Below, one piece after another: positions 1-8,987 of a stretch of 64,000 bases of DNA; positions within the stretch are counted from its first letter, which is position 1; each line of letters begins with the position of its first letter. The notes under the pieces are model-generated. The model was not told the DNA's origin. It saw only the letters and a program-made list of their open reading frames with translations, and made no database searches. The stretch comes from Micromonospora pisi. GTDB lineage: Bacteria > Actinomycetota > Actinomycetes > Mycobacteriales > Micromonosporaceae. The DNA lies in assembly GCF_003633685.1 (NCBI RefSeq), contig NZ_RBKT01000001.1, positions 3,410,001 to 3,474,000 of the forward strand. Direction: 5' to 3'. The translations under genes and the position numbers were made by a program.

Positions 1-337
1 CCTCCGACTCGGTCGGGGTGGGATCCGTGATGAGCAGCCGGTCCAGATCGTCGGTGCTCACCTCTTCGACCAGCTCGACGCTGATCCGGCAGCCGTCGAG
101 CACGACCTCGGCGACGGAGGCCCGGCGGATCTCGCCGCCGGCGTCGTACACCCGCACACTCAACTCGGGACACCCGAGATGCGTACGCCACGAGTTCCAT
201 TCGGCCCGGTCACCGACGTTGAGCGAGAGATAGCGGCACCCGCGCGCCAGATACAGCCGCCACGGGGCGCTGAGTCCGGCCGCCACCCCGTCGGCGATCA
301 GACCGAACGCCTGGGCACGGGTCGCGAGTTCGGTCAC
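1..337 (-). CDS. hypothetical protein, C-terminus cut by window edge
   Basis: The reading frame starts at GTG 335-337 with a strong AGGAGG about 6 nt upstream (complement of 344-349) and stays open to the left edge, giving at least 112 residues. The protein begins VTELATRAQAFGLIADGVAA and is a soluble mixed alpha/beta sequence. I see no signal peptide, membrane segment or catalytic motif. It is divergent from the HTH regulator at 602, and the CACGTGA array lies between the two starts, so both may be under the same regulator. I do not recognise the family and assign no function. Confidence 0.7.
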   Translation of the reverse strand, partial: MTELATRAQAFGLIADGVAAGLSAPWRLYLARGCRYLSLNVGDRAEWNSWRTHLGCPELSVRVYDAGGEIRRASVAEVVLDGCRISVELVEEVSTDDLDRLLITDPTPTESE

Positions 338-366
338 CGAATCCCTCCTGTCACGAGGAAGTGACC

Positions 367-542
367 CACGTGAGCACAGATGGTCTCAAGCACGTGACAC
401 ACGTTAGATCGTCCCACGTACGTGACAGTATCATCTTTTCGTCTGATTACCCCCAGACCTGCGTACCACTAGTCTGACCACGTGATACCCCTCAACACGA
501 GCAGTAAGTCGTTTACCGGAATACCCGCCCAGTTGTCACGTG
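367..542. promoter_or_regulatory. CACGTGA motif array, candidate operator
   Basis: CACGTGA occurs at 367-373 and 391-397. A split form CACGTACGTGA lies at 415-425, CACGTGA recurs at 479-485, and TCACGTG lies at 536-542. The first three start exactly 24 bp apart. All five lie in the gap between the divergent genes starting at 337 (minus) and 602 (plus). The repeated palindrome next to an HTH gene suggests an autoregulatory operator. That role is inference. Confidence 0.55.
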
Positions 543-589
543 CGCGGCACACAGAGGCACCACCCCCGACAGAATCGGCCGACTGGCCG

Positions 590-595
590 TACCGT
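590..595 (+). promoter_or_regulatory. -10 hexamer TACCGT, leaderless start of HTH gene
   Basis: TACCGT ends 6 nt before GTG 602, the spacing expected when transcription starts at the start codon. No Shine-Dalgarno sequence is present. This supports the start at 602 over the longer frame from 482. Confidence 0.5.
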
Positions 596-601
596 CACCG
601 C

Positions 602-1042
602 GTGCCGGACAGTGCCCACGGGCGCAAGATTGCCTTCGCCGCCTTCGTACGCAAGGCCCTCGACGACGCCCGCGCCAACCGCGCCTGGACCGGCACGGAG
701 GTTTCCCGGCGGACCGGCGTCTCCCGCCAGACCATCAACAGGTGGGTACGCGGCGAGTGGGCCAGCGACCCCGAGGCGGAACGGGTCGTCGCGTTCTGTG
801 AGGGGCTCGGCCTCAATCCGACCACCGCCTTCGGGGTGCTCGGCTGGGACCGCGCCACCTCGACGCGAACCGCGCCACCCACTCCGCCGATGGACCCGGA
901 CGTCGAGGCGCTGCTCCGCCGACTGGTGGATCCAAACGTCTCCGAGGCGGAGAAATTTCACATCAGGGAGACAATCAGATATCTGGCCTACCGGCCCACC
1001 TTGCCAGTAGATGTCCGAAAAGGGGGCAAACGAGCAGGCTAG
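602..1042 (+). CDS. XRE-like helix-turn-helix DNA-binding protein
   Basis: A 146-residue protein. Residues about 8-75 form a helix-turn-helix: a basic first helix, then RRTGVSRQTINRWVRGEW as turn and recognition helix. The acidic C-terminal half (MDPDVEALLRRLVDPNVSEAEK) resembles a dimerisation tail. The frame is open from GTG 482, but the extra 40 residues look non-coding and overlap two CACGTGA motifs, while TACCGT sits 6 nt before GTG 602. I therefore take 602 as the start. It probably binds the upstream array and controls itself and the divergent gene. Its ligand and other targets are unknown. Confidence 0.75.
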   Translation: MPDSAHGRKIAFAAFVRKALDDARANRAWTGTEVSRRTGVSRQTINRWVRGEWASDPEAERVVAFCEGLGLNPTTAFGVLGWDRATSTRTAPPTPPMDPDVEALLRRLVDPNVSEAEKFHIRETIRYLAYRPTLPVDVRKGGKRAG

Positions 1043-1203
1043 TTCCTCATATGGCGCAAGAATCACCATGCTTCTCATGCGTACCGCACCAGCACCTGAA
1101 TACGCGCGCTAACGTGCCTTTTCGTACTGCTTGGGCTCGTCGTCGGCGGGGGGACGGGACAAAGCCGAACCCAGCCCTGCGGGACAGAAGGAGGGGTCTA
1201 GCC

Positions 1204-1569
1204 ATGACCCTGAAATGGATGGCAGTCATGGTCGCGGCCGTGTCAGTGACACTGTGCGTGACCGCCAACGTCGTGCTCGGCACGGTCAATGGCGCAGAAC
1301 TTCCGGTCGTGGTGAACATGATCGCCCTCACCGCCACCGGCGTCGCGACCGTACTTGCCGTGGTCGCAGACCTGCACGAGCGCCTCAACGAGCGCGTCAC
1401 CGCGCTCACCGAATTCCTCATCGCCCGCCTGAACGAACTAGACAGCCACACCGGCGACCGCAACACCGGATTCGTCGAGGGTTACCTGCTCAGCCACCCC
1501 GACCCTTCGGTGGTGCCGATCGGGCCCCGGCTACACAGCCGCCGAGCCATGCTCGGGGGCGACGACTGA
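1204..1569 (+). CDS. small membrane protein
   Basis: A 121-residue protein starting at ATG 1204 behind GGAGG (1190-1194). Two hydrophobic segments (residues about 4-26 and 33-57) would place it in the membrane with a short loop. They are followed by an amphipathic, heptad-like stretch (LHERLNERVTALTEFLIARL) and a polar tail. An upstream in-frame start at 1051 is possible but has no ribosome site. The family is not recognised. The layout of two TM segments plus a coiled-coil-like helix suggests an oligomeric membrane protein. Confidence 0.65.
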   Translation: MTLKWMAVMVAAVSVTLCVTANVVLGTVNGAELPVVVNMIALTATGVATVLAVVADLHERLNERVTALTEFLIARLNELDSHTGDRNTGFVEGYLLSHPDPSVVPIGPRLHSRRAMLGGDD

Positions 1570-1609
1570 AGGTTCAGACAGACGCCATCTAGAACGGTAA
1601 CGACCGGGG

Positions 1610-1615
1610 TACGCT
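1610..1615 (+). promoter_or_regulatory. -10 hexamer TACGCT, leaderless otsB
   Basis: TACGCT is followed by 7 nt and GTG 1623, with no Shine-Dalgarno sequence in between. The spacing is typical of leaderless actinobacterial transcripts. Confidence 0.45.
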
Positions 1616-1622
1616 GACGCCC

Positions 1623-2447
1623 GTGCGGCCGATCAACACGGGTAATCAGCGCCCGCCCCGTCCCCTGACAGCGGAACAGGCCTGGCAGGCCACCACCGGC
1701 CGGGCCGGGCAGTGTGTGCTGTTCTTCGACTTCGACGGCACACTGGCGCCGGTCCACGACGACCCGACCGCCGTGCAACCGGCGCCGAAGGTGCTCGCGG
1801 CCCTCGACGCCCTGGCCAGCGTGGTCCAACGGGTAGCCATCGTGTCGGCCCGACCGGTCGAGTTCCTCCGCGACCACTTCGTCGGGCTGACCGACGTCGA
1901 CCTTTACGGGCTCTACGGGCTGGAACACAGCCACGGCTCCGGTGAGACCGTCACCGAAGAGGCGGCGCTGCCCTGGGTGCCGACCATGGCCGAGCTCGCC
2001 CAGCAGGCCCGCGACGAACTACCGGCCGGCGCCCTGGTCGAGTACAAGCGCCTCTCCGTCGCCCTGCACTACCGCACCGCGCCCCAACTCGCCCAGGCCG
2101 TCGAGACCTGGGGCCGGGAACAGGCCGAACGGCGGGGTCTACGGGTTCAGATCGGACGGATGGTCATCGAGATCAAGCCGCCCGTCGACCGGGACAAGGG
2201 CATGGTGATCGGCGAAGCCGTCCAGGGCGCCGGCTGCGCCTGGTATTTCGGCGACGACGTCTCCGACATCAAGGCCTTCGCGGCCCTGCGGGCCCGCGAG
2301 GAGACCCACCCCGACTTCTTCGGGGTCTGCGTCGCCGTCGCCAACCCCGAGACCGGCGCCGAGGTCTCCACCGCCGCCGACCTCACCATCGACTCCCCCG
2401 AAGCTCTCGGCGACTTCCTCACCGAGGCCGTGCACAGGTTCAGCTGA
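1623..2447 (+). CDS. otsB: trehalose-6-phosphate phosphatase
   Basis: A 274-residue HAD-superfamily phosphatase that removes phosphate from trehalose 6-phosphate, the last step of the OtsAB route to trehalose. The nucleophile motif is FFDFDGT with Asp36 and Asp38. IVSARP, near residue 76, fits motif II. GRMVIEIKPPVDRDKG supplies the conserved lysine region, and FGDDVSDIKAF holds the metal-binding acidic residues. The length is normal for the family. No trehalose-6-phosphate synthase gene is in the window, so the partner must be elsewhere. The start is GTG 1623 with a leaderless-type promoter. The gene is convergent with the amidase at 2490. Confidence 0.9.
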   Translation: MRPINTGNQRPPRPLTAEQAWQATTGRAGQCVLFFDFDGTLAPVHDDPTAVQPAPKVLAALDALASVVQRVAIVSARPVEFLRDHFVGLTDVDLYGLYGLEHSHGSGETVTEEAALPWVPTMAELAQQARDELPAGALVEYKRLSVALHYRTAPQLAQAVETWGREQAERRGLRVQIGRMVIEIKPPVDRDKGMVIGEAVQGAGCAWYFGDDVSDIKAFAALRAREETHPDFFGVCVAVANPETGAEVSTAADLTIDSPEALGDFLTEAVHRFS

Positions 2448-2489
2448 CCTGGTGCACGGCGCTCGGCGAGCCGGGCCGCGCTCGTCCGC

Positions 2490-3629
2490 TCAGCGGTAGA
2501 GCGCGGCGACCTCCCTGCGCAGTTTGCCGAGGTAGGGATAGAACGCGTCACCGGGACACTCGGTGGGGTCCGCGCCGATGCTGGCCCAGTCCCGGTGACC
2601 CGAAATCACGTTCACCTCACCGCTGACCCCGCTCAGCGGATTGACATAGGTGGTCCGGGCGGTCGGGTTCAGCCGACCCAGAGCGCTCAACGCCGCCAGG
2701 ACGAGCACCAGCGACCGGTGCGCCGCCGCGGTGGGCTGCCCGGTGGAGAAGCGGCCGAGCAGGCAGACACCGACGTTGCCCGCGTTGAACCCGCCGACGT
2801 GCGCCGCGTTGACCATGAGCGGTCGACGATCGTCACCGAGTGCCGACCCGTACACCGGGATGGCGTCCGACCCGGAGTACCGGCCCTCGTAGACCCGTCC
2901 CTGCTCATCGATCAACAGGTGGTAACCGATGTCTCCCCACCCCTGCAGGACACACTGGTCGTAGTAGATCGCGCGTACGGTGGCCGCCGGGTCGGGGTCA
3001 CCGTTGTGCTCGGTCAGTCCGGTGTGGTGCACGGTGAGAGTCTGTACGGGGATGAACTGGCCCGGCCACACCTCGCTGCCGTCGGCGGCGAAACGCAGCG
3101 ACTCGTCGGCATCCCAGGTGCCCCGGGAGAGATAGAACGGCAACGTTGCGCCCGACGGCAGCGGCAGAGCGTTGCGCACCGGCGCGGCGACCGTCCGGAG
3201 CGGGCCGTCGACGGTGTTCAGTTCCACCGTGGAGACGGTCGAGCCGTCCTTCGCCTGCACCTCGTAGGCGGTGGCACCGGCCGCCACCACCACGCTGGAA
3301 CGGTAACCGGCGGCCGGGGAGCCGTCCCGCCCACCGGCACATCCGCCCAGTTCCCGCCACTGCCCCCAGCCGGCGGCGGTACGCAGTCGGACCGCGGCCG
3401 ACTCGCCGGTGTGCGCCACCGACAGATGGGTCAGCGGCAGCTTCGGCGCCGTCACGACCGTACGACTGGCCAACCGACCCCGGTTCGCGGCGAGAGTGGT
3501 CGGCACCGCACGCGGGCCGGCCGAGGCGGCGCTGGCCGAGGTCGCGCCCGACCCCGCCGCCACGATCCCGGCCGCCATCGCCACCGCTGTACTCGCAGAA
3601 CCGCGCAGCACCGCACGTCGAGAGATCAC
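2490..3629 (-). CDS. Tat-exported peptidoglycan-recognition / N-acetylmuramoyl-L-alanine amidase-like protein
   Basis: A 379-residue protein starting at GTG 3629 with GGGAGG about 8 nt upstream. The N-terminus MISRRAVLRGSAST is a twin-arginine signal followed by an Ala-rich hydrophobic stretch, so it should be exported folded. After a linker and a beta-rich region (about 60-170), the C-terminal half is a PGRP/amidase_2 domain. It has LTVHHTGLTEHNGDPDP, the IGYHLLIDEQGRVYEGR core, and late Zn-ligand motifs SGHRDW and ECPG. The expected reaction is cleavage of the MurNAc-L-Ala bond in peptidoglycan outside the membrane. The family is secure. The substrate preference is unknown. Confidence 0.85.
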   Translation of the reverse strand: MISRRAVLRGSASTAVAMAAGIVAAGSGATSASAASAGPRAVPTTLAANRGRLASRTVVTAPKLPLTHLSVAHTGESAAVRLRTAAGWGQWRELGGCAGGRDGSPAAGYRSSVVVAAGATAYEVQAKDGSTVSTVELNTVDGPLRTVAAPVRNALPLPSGATLPFYLSRGTWDADESLRFAADGSEVWPGQFIPVQTLTVHHTGLTEHNGDPDPAATVRAIYYDQCVLQGWGDIGYHLLIDEQGRVYEGRYSGSDAIPVYGSALGDDRRPLMVNAAHVGGFNAGNVGVCLLGRFSTGQPTAAAHRSLVLVLAALSALGRLNPTARTTYVNPLSGVSGEVNVISGHRDWASIGADPTECPGDAFYPYLGKLRREVAALYR

Positions 3630-3813
3630 TTCATTGCCTCCCCGAAAGGCCAGTTGACCGGCTCGACGGACGAACCGGCCCATTTGGCGTCGTGGTGCCC
3701 AGTCAACCCGAGACCGCCCAGGAGCGCCAGGGAGTGCACTTTCCTGCAACGGCGACATGATCCGGGCAAAGCACCAGCGGCCGAGCGGGGCGATCGCCGG
3801 CAGCCGGAACTGC

Positions 3814-4584
3814 CTAGACCCCGTAGCGGCGTTGGCGGCTGGCGTACGAGCGGAGTGCGCGGAGGAAGTCGACGTGGCGGAAATCGGGCCAGTTGGCGTC
3901 GCAGAAGTAGAACTCGGAGTGGGCCGACTGCCAGAGCAGGAAGCCGGAGAGGCGCTGCTCGCCGCTGGTTCGGATGACCAGGTCAGGGTCGGGTTGGCCA
4001 CGGGTGTAGAGGTGCTCGGAGATGTGCTCGACGTCGAGCACCTCGGCGAGTTCCTCGATGGTGCCGCCAGCGGCGGCGTGCTCGTAGAGGAGCGACCGTA
4101 CGGCGTCGGCGATCTCACGCCGGCCGCCGTACCCGACCGCGATGTTGACCTGGGCGCCCCCGGCGCGTTCCTGGGTACGTTCCTCCGCCGCCTTGAGCGC
4201 GGTGGCGGTCTGTGCCGGTAGCAGGTCGAGTGCGCCGACCATCCGCAGTCGCCAGGGGTTGCCCTCCTCGGCGAGCTCGATCACCAGGTCCTCGATGATC
4301 TGGAGCAGGGGGTCCAGTTCACTCGCGGGCCGGCGCAGATTGTCGGTGGCGAGGAGGTAGAGGGTGACGTGCCCGATGTTGGCCTGGTCGCACCATTCGA
4401 GGACGTGTTTGATCTTGGCTGCACCGACCCGGTGACCGTCGTTCGGGTCGACGTAGCCCATCTCGCGGGCCCATCTCCGGTTGCCGTCGCACATCACGCC
4501 GACATGGCGTGGCACGGGCTTACCGGCGAGCTTCGCCGCCAACCGCCGTTCGTACGCTGAGTACACCAGGTCCCGCAGAGTCAT
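3814..4584 (-). CDS. short-chain Z-isoprenyl diphosphate synthase (UppS family)
   Basis: A 256-residue cis-prenyltransferase. The catalytic Asp lies in CDGNRRWAR (Asp33). The later TSGEQRLSGFLLWQSAHSE and the IRTSGE motif are diagnostic of the family. It resembles the mycobacterial Rv1086 type (Z,E-farnesyl diphosphate synthase) more than the long-chain Rv2361c type, in the spelling CDGNRRW and in the GQPDPDLVIRTSGEQRLSG block as I recall them. It would make a short Z-prenyl primer for polyprenyl phosphate. An adjacent minus-strand flavoprotein resembles geranylgeranyl reductases, which also act on prenyl chains. Confidence 0.85.
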   Translation of the reverse strand: MTLRDLVYSAYERRLAAKLAGKPVPRHVGVMCDGNRRWAREMGYVDPNDGHRVGAAKIKHVLEWCDQANIGHVTLYLLATDNLRRPASELDPLLQIIEDLVIELAEEGNPWRLRMVGALDLLPAQTATALKAAEERTQERAGGAQVNIAVGYGGRREIADAVRSLLYEHAAAGGTIEELAEVLDVEHISEHLYTRGQPDPDLVIRTSGEQRLSGFLLWQSAHSEFYFCDANWPDFRHVDFLRALRSYASRQRRYGV

Positions 4585-4591
4585 CCCCTGC

Positions 4592-4597
4592 AGACTA
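4592..4597 (-). promoter_or_regulatory. -10 hexamer TAGTCT, leaderless prenyltransferase gene
   Basis: On the minus strand TAGTCT is followed by 7 nt and ATG 4584. There is no Shine-Dalgarno sequence. Confidence 0.45.
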
Positions 4598-4602
4598 GCG
4601 AC

Positions 4603-5760
4603 CTAAATCGCAGGGCGAGCCGGGGGCGCCCATCCGTGGACGGCGAGTCCGCGTCCGATCCGGCGTACCGTGCGCAGGTCCAGCAGCCCGTCACCGAGCC
4701 CCAGCTCGACCATCACCCCGAAGACCCGCTGGTCCTGTTCGGCGGCGCGTACGGCGGCGTCGACGACCCGACGGTGCCGGGCCAGTCGGGCCACCGCCGA
4801 ACTGTGGCGCAGATGACGGCCGAGCCGGCGGCGCAGAGTGTCGGCGTACCGGTCGGCGGCGTCGCCGGGGGACCGGGCCGCTGCGGCACCGGCGAGGGCA
4901 CCGGAGAGCACGGCGTAGAAGATGCCCTCACCGGTGAACGGGTTGATCAGGGAGAGCGCGTCACCGGCGAGCAGGATCCGGCCCCGGCCGGACGGCGGAC
5001 GGCGGGTGGAGAGCGGCAGATGGTGGGCGCGCAGTTCGGTGACCGTGTCGACCGCCAGGTCGGGCAGGAGGGCGCGCAGACCGTCGAGGAGGCGGCTCCT
5101 GGTGACCGGCGCACCCCGCAGCACCTCGCCGTACCCGACGTTGGCCCGGCCGTCGCCGATCGGGAACGACCAGGCGTAAGCCGGCCATCCGGTGCCAGAG
5201 GTGACGATCTGCTGCTCGACCGGTCCGGGGGCGGCCGGCGCGTAGCCCCGGATGGCGATCGCGAGGTGTCCGTCGGGGTTGTTCGGATGGCCGAGCGCGC
5301 GGCGGACGGTCGACCCGGCGCCGTCAGCGCCGACCACGGCCCGCGCCGCCACGGCGCCGTCGAGCACGACCCGGTCCTCGTGGGCGTCAATTCGGCGTAC
5401 GGTGTGCTGCCGTAGCCGCGCGCCGGCCGCCACCGCCGCGTCCACCAGGCGCGCGTCGAAGATCCGCCGAGGCACCGTGTACGCGGGCCGGGGCAGGGAC
5501 CGGGCGACCTGCGCACCGCCCGGCGCGACCAGCCGTAGCGCCGGCACCGCCGCGAACCCGGCCGCCGCGTCCGGTACGCCCAGCTCGGCGAGGACGTCGA
5601 GGGTGTGCGCGGCGATGCCGTCTCCGCATGCCTTGTCCCGGGGAAACTCGGCCCGGTCCAGCAGCAGCACACTCGCACCGGCCCGGCGGGCGGCGAGCGC
5701 GGCGGCCGAGCCGGCCGGTCCGGCGCCGACCACGGCCACGTCGTAGCAGTCCATCCTCAT
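4603..5760 (-). CDS. geranylgeranyl reductase family FAD-dependent oxidoreductase
   Basis: A 385-residue flavoprotein. The N-terminal dinucleotide-binding motif is VAVVGAGPAGSAAA (residues about 8-21), followed by DRAEFPRDKACGDGI, the hallmark of the geranylgeranyl reductase / p-hydroxybenzoate hydroxylase-like group. The second FAD motif is GRILLAGDALSLINPFTGEGI. Members saturate isoprenoid side chains such as menaquinone tails (MenJ) or archaeal-type lipids. Start ATG 5760 is followed by a second Met at codon 3. The gene lies just upstream of the Z-prenyl synthase on the same strand, so a shared prenyl-lipid role is plausible. The exact substrate cannot be read from the sequence. Confidence 0.8.
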   Translation of the reverse strand: MRMDCYDVAVVGAGPAGSAAALAARRAGASVLLLDRAEFPRDKACGDGIAAHTLDVLAELGVPDAAAGFAAVPALRLVAPGGAQVARSLPRPAYTVPRRIFDARLVDAAVAAGARLRQHTVRRIDAHEDRVVLDGAVAARAVVGADGAGSTVRRALGHPNNPDGHLAIAIRGYAPAAPGPVEQQIVTSGTGWPAYAWSFPIGDGRANVGYGEVLRGAPVTRSRLLDGLRALLPDLAVDTVTELRAHHLPLSTRRPPSGRGRILLAGDALSLINPFTGEGIFYAVLSGALAGAAAARSPGDAADRYADTLRRRLGRHLRHSSAVARLARHRRVVDAAVRAAEQDQRVFGVMVELGLGDGLLDLRTVRRIGRGLAVHGWAPPARPAI

Positions 5761-5834
5761 CCCATCCGCTCGTCGGCACCGGGGCGGCCGGCGCGGTGGG
5801 CCGCGGCACTGCCGGGGTACGGGGCACAGCGGCG

Positions 5835-5868
5835 GACGGCCGCCGGGGAATGGATCCCGGCGGCCGTC
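5835..5868. terminator. perfect 13-bp GC hairpin downstream of pckG
   Basis: The arms at 5835-5847 and 5856-5868 are exact reverse complements around an 8-nt loop. The hairpin sits between the pckG stop (6003) and the next minus-strand start (5760). There is no U-tract, as is common in high-GC actinobacteria. The terminator role is inferred. Confidence 0.5.
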
Positions 5869-6002
5869 GTCATGCTGCTGATGATGCCCGCTCGGAGGCG
5901 CGACGGACAGCTTGGAGCGTGTGGGGCGGGCGTGTCCTCCGGGCCCTGCCCGCCCTGCGGCGGTCGGCGCCGCCCCAGGTCACAGCGGTGGTTGCGGGTC
6001 GG

Positions 6003-7844
6003 TCAGCTGGGCTGCTCGGCGTCCAGCCGGGCCCGCAGCGCGTCGAGTTCGGCCCAGAGCACGCCCGGCAGCTTGTCGCCGAACTTCTCGAACCACTCGT
6101 TGATCATCGGCAGTTCGTCGCGCCACTCGTCGACGTCGACCTTGAGGGCGACCCGGATGTCCTCCGGGGTGAGGTCGAGCCCTTCCACGTCGAGCGCGTC
6201 GGCGGCGGGCACCATTCCGATCGGCGTCTCGACCGCCGCCGCGCTTCCCTCCAGCCGTTCGACGATCCACTTGATCACCCTGGAGTTCTCGCCGAAGCCC
6301 GGCCAGAGGAAGTTGCCGTCCTTGTCCTTACGGAACCAGTTGACGTAGTAGACCCTGGGCAGCTTGGCCTCGTCGCCGTCGACGCCCTTGCCCATCTCGA
6401 TCCAGTGTCCGAAGTAGTCACCCGCGTGGTAGCCGATGAAGGGCAGCATCGCCATCGGGTCCCGCCGCACCACACCGACCTGGCCGGCGGCGGCGGCGGT
6501 GGTCTCCGAGGAGAGCGTCGCTCCCATGTAGACACCGTGCACCCAGTCGCGGGCCTCGGTGATCAGCGGGATGGTGTCCTTGCGCCGGCCGCCGAAGAGG
6601 ATGGCGTCGATCGGCACCCCGTTCGGGTCGTTGAACTCCTCGGCGAGAGTGGGGCACTGGGCCAGCGGGGTGCAGAACCGGGAGTTCGGGTGCGAACTCA
6701 GTTCGCCGCCCTCCGGTGTCCAGTCGTTGCCCTTCCAGTCGGTGAGGTGGGCCGGCGGCTCGCCCATTCCCTCCCACCAGACGTCACCGTCGTCGGTGAG
6801 TCCGACGTTGGTGAAGATGGAGTTGCCCCGGTCCAGCGTCCGCATGGCGTTCGGGTTGGTCTTCCAGTCGGTACCCGGCGCCACGCCGAACAGGCCGAAC
6901 TCCGGGTTCACCGCGTAGAGCCGGCCGTCCTCGCCGAAGCGCATCCAGGCGATGTCGTCGCCGACGGTCTCGACCTTCCAACCCGGGATGGTCGGCTCCA
7001 GCATGGCCAGGTTCGTCTTGCCGCAGGCCGACGGGAACGCGCCGGCGATGTAGTGCACCTTCCCCTCGGGCGAGGTGACCTTCATGATCAGCATGTGTTC
7101 GGCGAGCCAGCCCTCGTCCCGGGCCATCACGCTGGCGATCCGCAGCGAGTAGCACTTCTTGCCGAGCAACGAGTTACCGCCGTAACCGGACCCGTACGAC
7201 CAGATCTCCCGGGTCTCCGGGAAGTGGGAGATGTACTTGGTCTTGTTGCACGGCCAGAACGAGTCCTGCTCGCCGGGGGCGAGTGGGGCACCGAGCGAGT
7301 GCAGTGCCGGCACGAAGGAGGCGTTGTTCCCCATCGCCTCCAGTACCGTGGCACCCATCCGGGTCATGATGCGCATGGACGCGACCACGTACGCACTGTC
7401 GGTGATTTCCACGCCGTACATGGGTTCTTCCGCCTCCAACGGGCCCATGCAGAACGGGATGACGTACATCGTGCGACCGCGCATCGAACCGCGGTAGAGC
7501 TCTGTCATCGTCCGCTTCATCTCGGCCGGCGCCATCCAGTTGTTGGTGGGTCCGGCGTCGGCCTCGTCGACCGAACAGATGTAGGTGCGGTCTTCCACCC
7601 GGGCCACATCGGAGGGATCCGTACGGGCCCAGAAAGAGTTGGGTTTGCGCTCCGGATTCAGACGGACAAGTGTGCCTGCCTGTACCAGTTCGTCGGTGAG
7701 CCGTTGCCACTCCGCCTCGGAGCCGTCCACCCACACCACGCGTTCGGGCTGGGTTAGCTCGGCGACTTCTTTGACCCAGGCGAGCAACTTCGAGTGGGAG
7801 GTCGGAGCTTGATCGAGCCCCCGGATGGTTGCCGGAGCAGACAT
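6003..7844 (-). CDS. pckG: phosphoenolpyruvate carboxykinase (GTP)
   Basis: A 613-residue protein, the usual length for GTP-type PEPCK, converting oxaloacetate plus GTP to PEP, CO2 and GDP in gluconeogenesis. Visible motifs include the nucleotide-binding loop [12 protein letters not shown] (near residue 280), [21 protein letters not shown], and [13 protein letters not shown] with the substrate-binding arginines. A longer open frame continues upstream, but ATG 7844 has AAGGAG about 7 nt before it and matches the family N-terminus. A non-coding region of 533 bp lies upstream and should hold its control sites. Confidence 0.96.
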   Translation of the reverse strand: MSAPATIRGLDQAPTSHSKLLAWVKEVAELTQPERVVWVDGSEAEWQRLTDELVQAGTLVRLNPERKPNSFWARTDPSDVARVEDRTYICSVDEADAGPTNNWMAPAEMKRTMTELYRGSMRGRTMYVIPFCMGPLEAEEPMYGVEITDSAYVVASMRIMTRMGATVLEAMGNNASFVPALHSLGAPLAPGEQDSFWPCNKTKYISHFPETREIWSYGSGYGGNSLLGKKCYSLRIASVMARDEGWLAEHMLIMKVTSPEGKVHYIAGAFPSACGKTNLAMLEPTIPGWKVETVGDDIAWMRFGEDGRLYAVNPEFGLFGVAPGTDWKTNPNAMRTLDRGNSIFTNVGLTDDGDVWWEGMGEPPAHLTDWKGNDWTPEGGELSSHPNSRFCTPLAQCPTLAEEFNDPNGVPIDAILFGGRRKDTIPLITEARDWVHGVYMGATLSSETTAAAAGQVGVVRRDPMAMLPFIGYHAGDYFGHWIEMGKGVDGDEAKLPRVYYVNWFRKDKDGNFLWPGFGENSRVIKWIVERLEGSAAAVETPIGMVPAADALDVEGLDLTPEDIRVALKVDVDEWRDELPMINEWFEKFGDKLPGVLWAELDALRARLDAEQPS

Positions 7845-8377
7845 GACAGTTCTCCTTGTGGTCGACGCTGACCGATATGAGGGGTGGAGCAACGGCCGGC
7901 AGGCTGGAGATGCGCCGCCGGTGTGAAAGCCTGGGATTTCCACCAGCGTAAACCGAACGGCGGTCGGGGGCAGCGAGACCAGTTGTGAAGAACTGCACAA
8001 GATACGGGGGTTTTGCGGTAAGGCGAGCAATTTCCCGCTTCCCCGCGCAGTTTCACGCAAGTCTTTGCGTACACGCCGTGGGGCGGGACGGCCGGCTGCG
8101 CCGGACGCGTCGTACCGCGACGTTTTGCGGAAGGCGCCACAACTCATGCGCGTACCGACGCATGACCGCGCCCCGACCTGACGCCGCTGGCGGCCCGGAA
8201 CCGGGACCTGCCAACGGGATGGGAACGTACCGTCCGTCGTCGTAAGGTGACAGTGGACGCATTGCCGGACAGCTTCCCTGGGACAGCCGGGGCGGCAGGA
8301 CCCGTGATGCCGGCGCGCCGCGCTCCGACTCGCGGTAGCGGCGCGTGGCCGGGTGCCGCACCCGGTAGGCTCGACGT
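7845..8377. other. 533-bp non-coding region between divergent pckG and gtrA
   Basis: No convincing gene is present. The region carries the AAGGAG site of pckG (complement of 7852-7857) and two near-identical 14-15-nt direct repeats, TTTTGCGGTAAGGCG at 8011-8025 and TTTTGCGGAAGGCG at 8123-8136. A related CTTTGCG lies between them, and a palindrome sits next to the gtrA -10. These are candidate regulator sites for pckG. I cannot name the regulator. Confidence 0.5.
8349..8371 (+). promoter_or_regulatory. palindrome CCGGGTG-CCG-CACCCGG next to -10 TAGGCT
   Basis: A perfect 7+3+7 palindrome (8349-8365) abuts TAGGCT (8366-8371), which is 6 nt from GTG 8378. A repressor bound here would cover the -10 to -35 spacer of a leaderless gtrA transcript. 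Confidence 0.45.
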
Positions 8378-8917
8378 GTGTCTGCGACCGTTACCGGCGA
8401 CCAGCCCTCTTCCTCGGGCACCCGGCAGGGCCTTTTCCGCACCATTCTCAACCGGTTCCGCCACCTGATCCGCGAGTTGGGCAAGTTCGGGCTCGTCGGT
8501 GGGGTCGCCTTCGGTGTCGACTTCGCGGTGTTCAACGTCGCCCGGCAGGTCTGGGAGATGGAGACGCTGAGCGCGAAGACGGTCTCCACCGTCATCGCGG
8601 CCACGATCGCGTTCGTCGGGAACCGGTTCTGGACCTGGCGGCACCGCGAGCGGACCGGTATGGCCCGCGAGTACCTGCTCTATTTCTTCTTCAACACCGT
8701 CGGCCTGGCCATCGCCCTGGCCTGCCTGTGGATCAGCCACTACGGCCTGGGCAGCATCTGGCCGGGGGTGTTCAAGTCGTGGCTCGCCGACAACATCTCC
8801 GCGAATCTGATTGGTGCTGCTTTGGGCACACTGTTCCGATTCTGGTCATATCGGCGATTCGTCTTCGTCGGTCCGGCCGCACAGGATGCACCGCCTGTGA
8901 TCACGAAGAGTGACTAG
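8378..8917 (+). CDS. GtrA family membrane protein, copy 1
   Basis: A 179-residue protein with a 25-residue polar head and then the four-helix GtrA fold: [18 protein letters not shown] (TM1), [21 protein letters not shown] (TM2), [20 protein letters not shown] (TM3) and a final helix ending [12 protein letters not shown]. GtrA proteins are thought to help move polyprenyl-linked sugars across the membrane for cell-surface glycosylation. A paralogue follows 70 bp downstream. The M. tuberculosis neighbour of this locus (Rv3277) belongs to the same family as I recall. The start is GTG with a leaderless-type promoter. Confidence 0.88.
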   Translation: MSATVTGDQPSSSGTRQGLFRTILNRFRHLIRELGKFGLVGGVAFGVDFAVFNVARQVWEMETLSAKTVSTVIAATIAFVGNRFWTWRHRERTGMAREYLLYFFFNTVGLAIALACLWISHYGLGSIWPGVFKSWLADNISANLIGAALGTLFRFWSYRRFVFVGPAAQDAPPVITKSD

Positions 8918-8975
8918 ACGGCGTGACCTGCGGCCCACCTCCCTACCGCCGCTGCCGCCCGGCGTCGCCCTGCCC

Positions 8976-8981
8976 TAAGGT
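8976..8981 (+). promoter_or_regulatory. -10 hexamer TAAGGT, leaderless second gtrA
   Basis: TAAGGT is followed by 6 nt and ATG 8988. This gives the second copy its own transcript start rather than simple read-through from copy 1. Confidence 0.45.
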
Positions 8982-8987
8982 GACCAA

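Noticed and set aside
482-601. Extra 40 codons at the N-terminus of the HTH protein
   Set aside because: They look non-coding, overlap two CACGTGA motifs, and TACCGT lies 6 nt before GTG 602.
5628-7757. Very long plus-strand open frame opposite pckG
   Set aside because: It is a GC-driven shadow of pckG and the reductase. It lacks any recognisable domain and its residue composition is His/Arg/Gly/Val-heavy.
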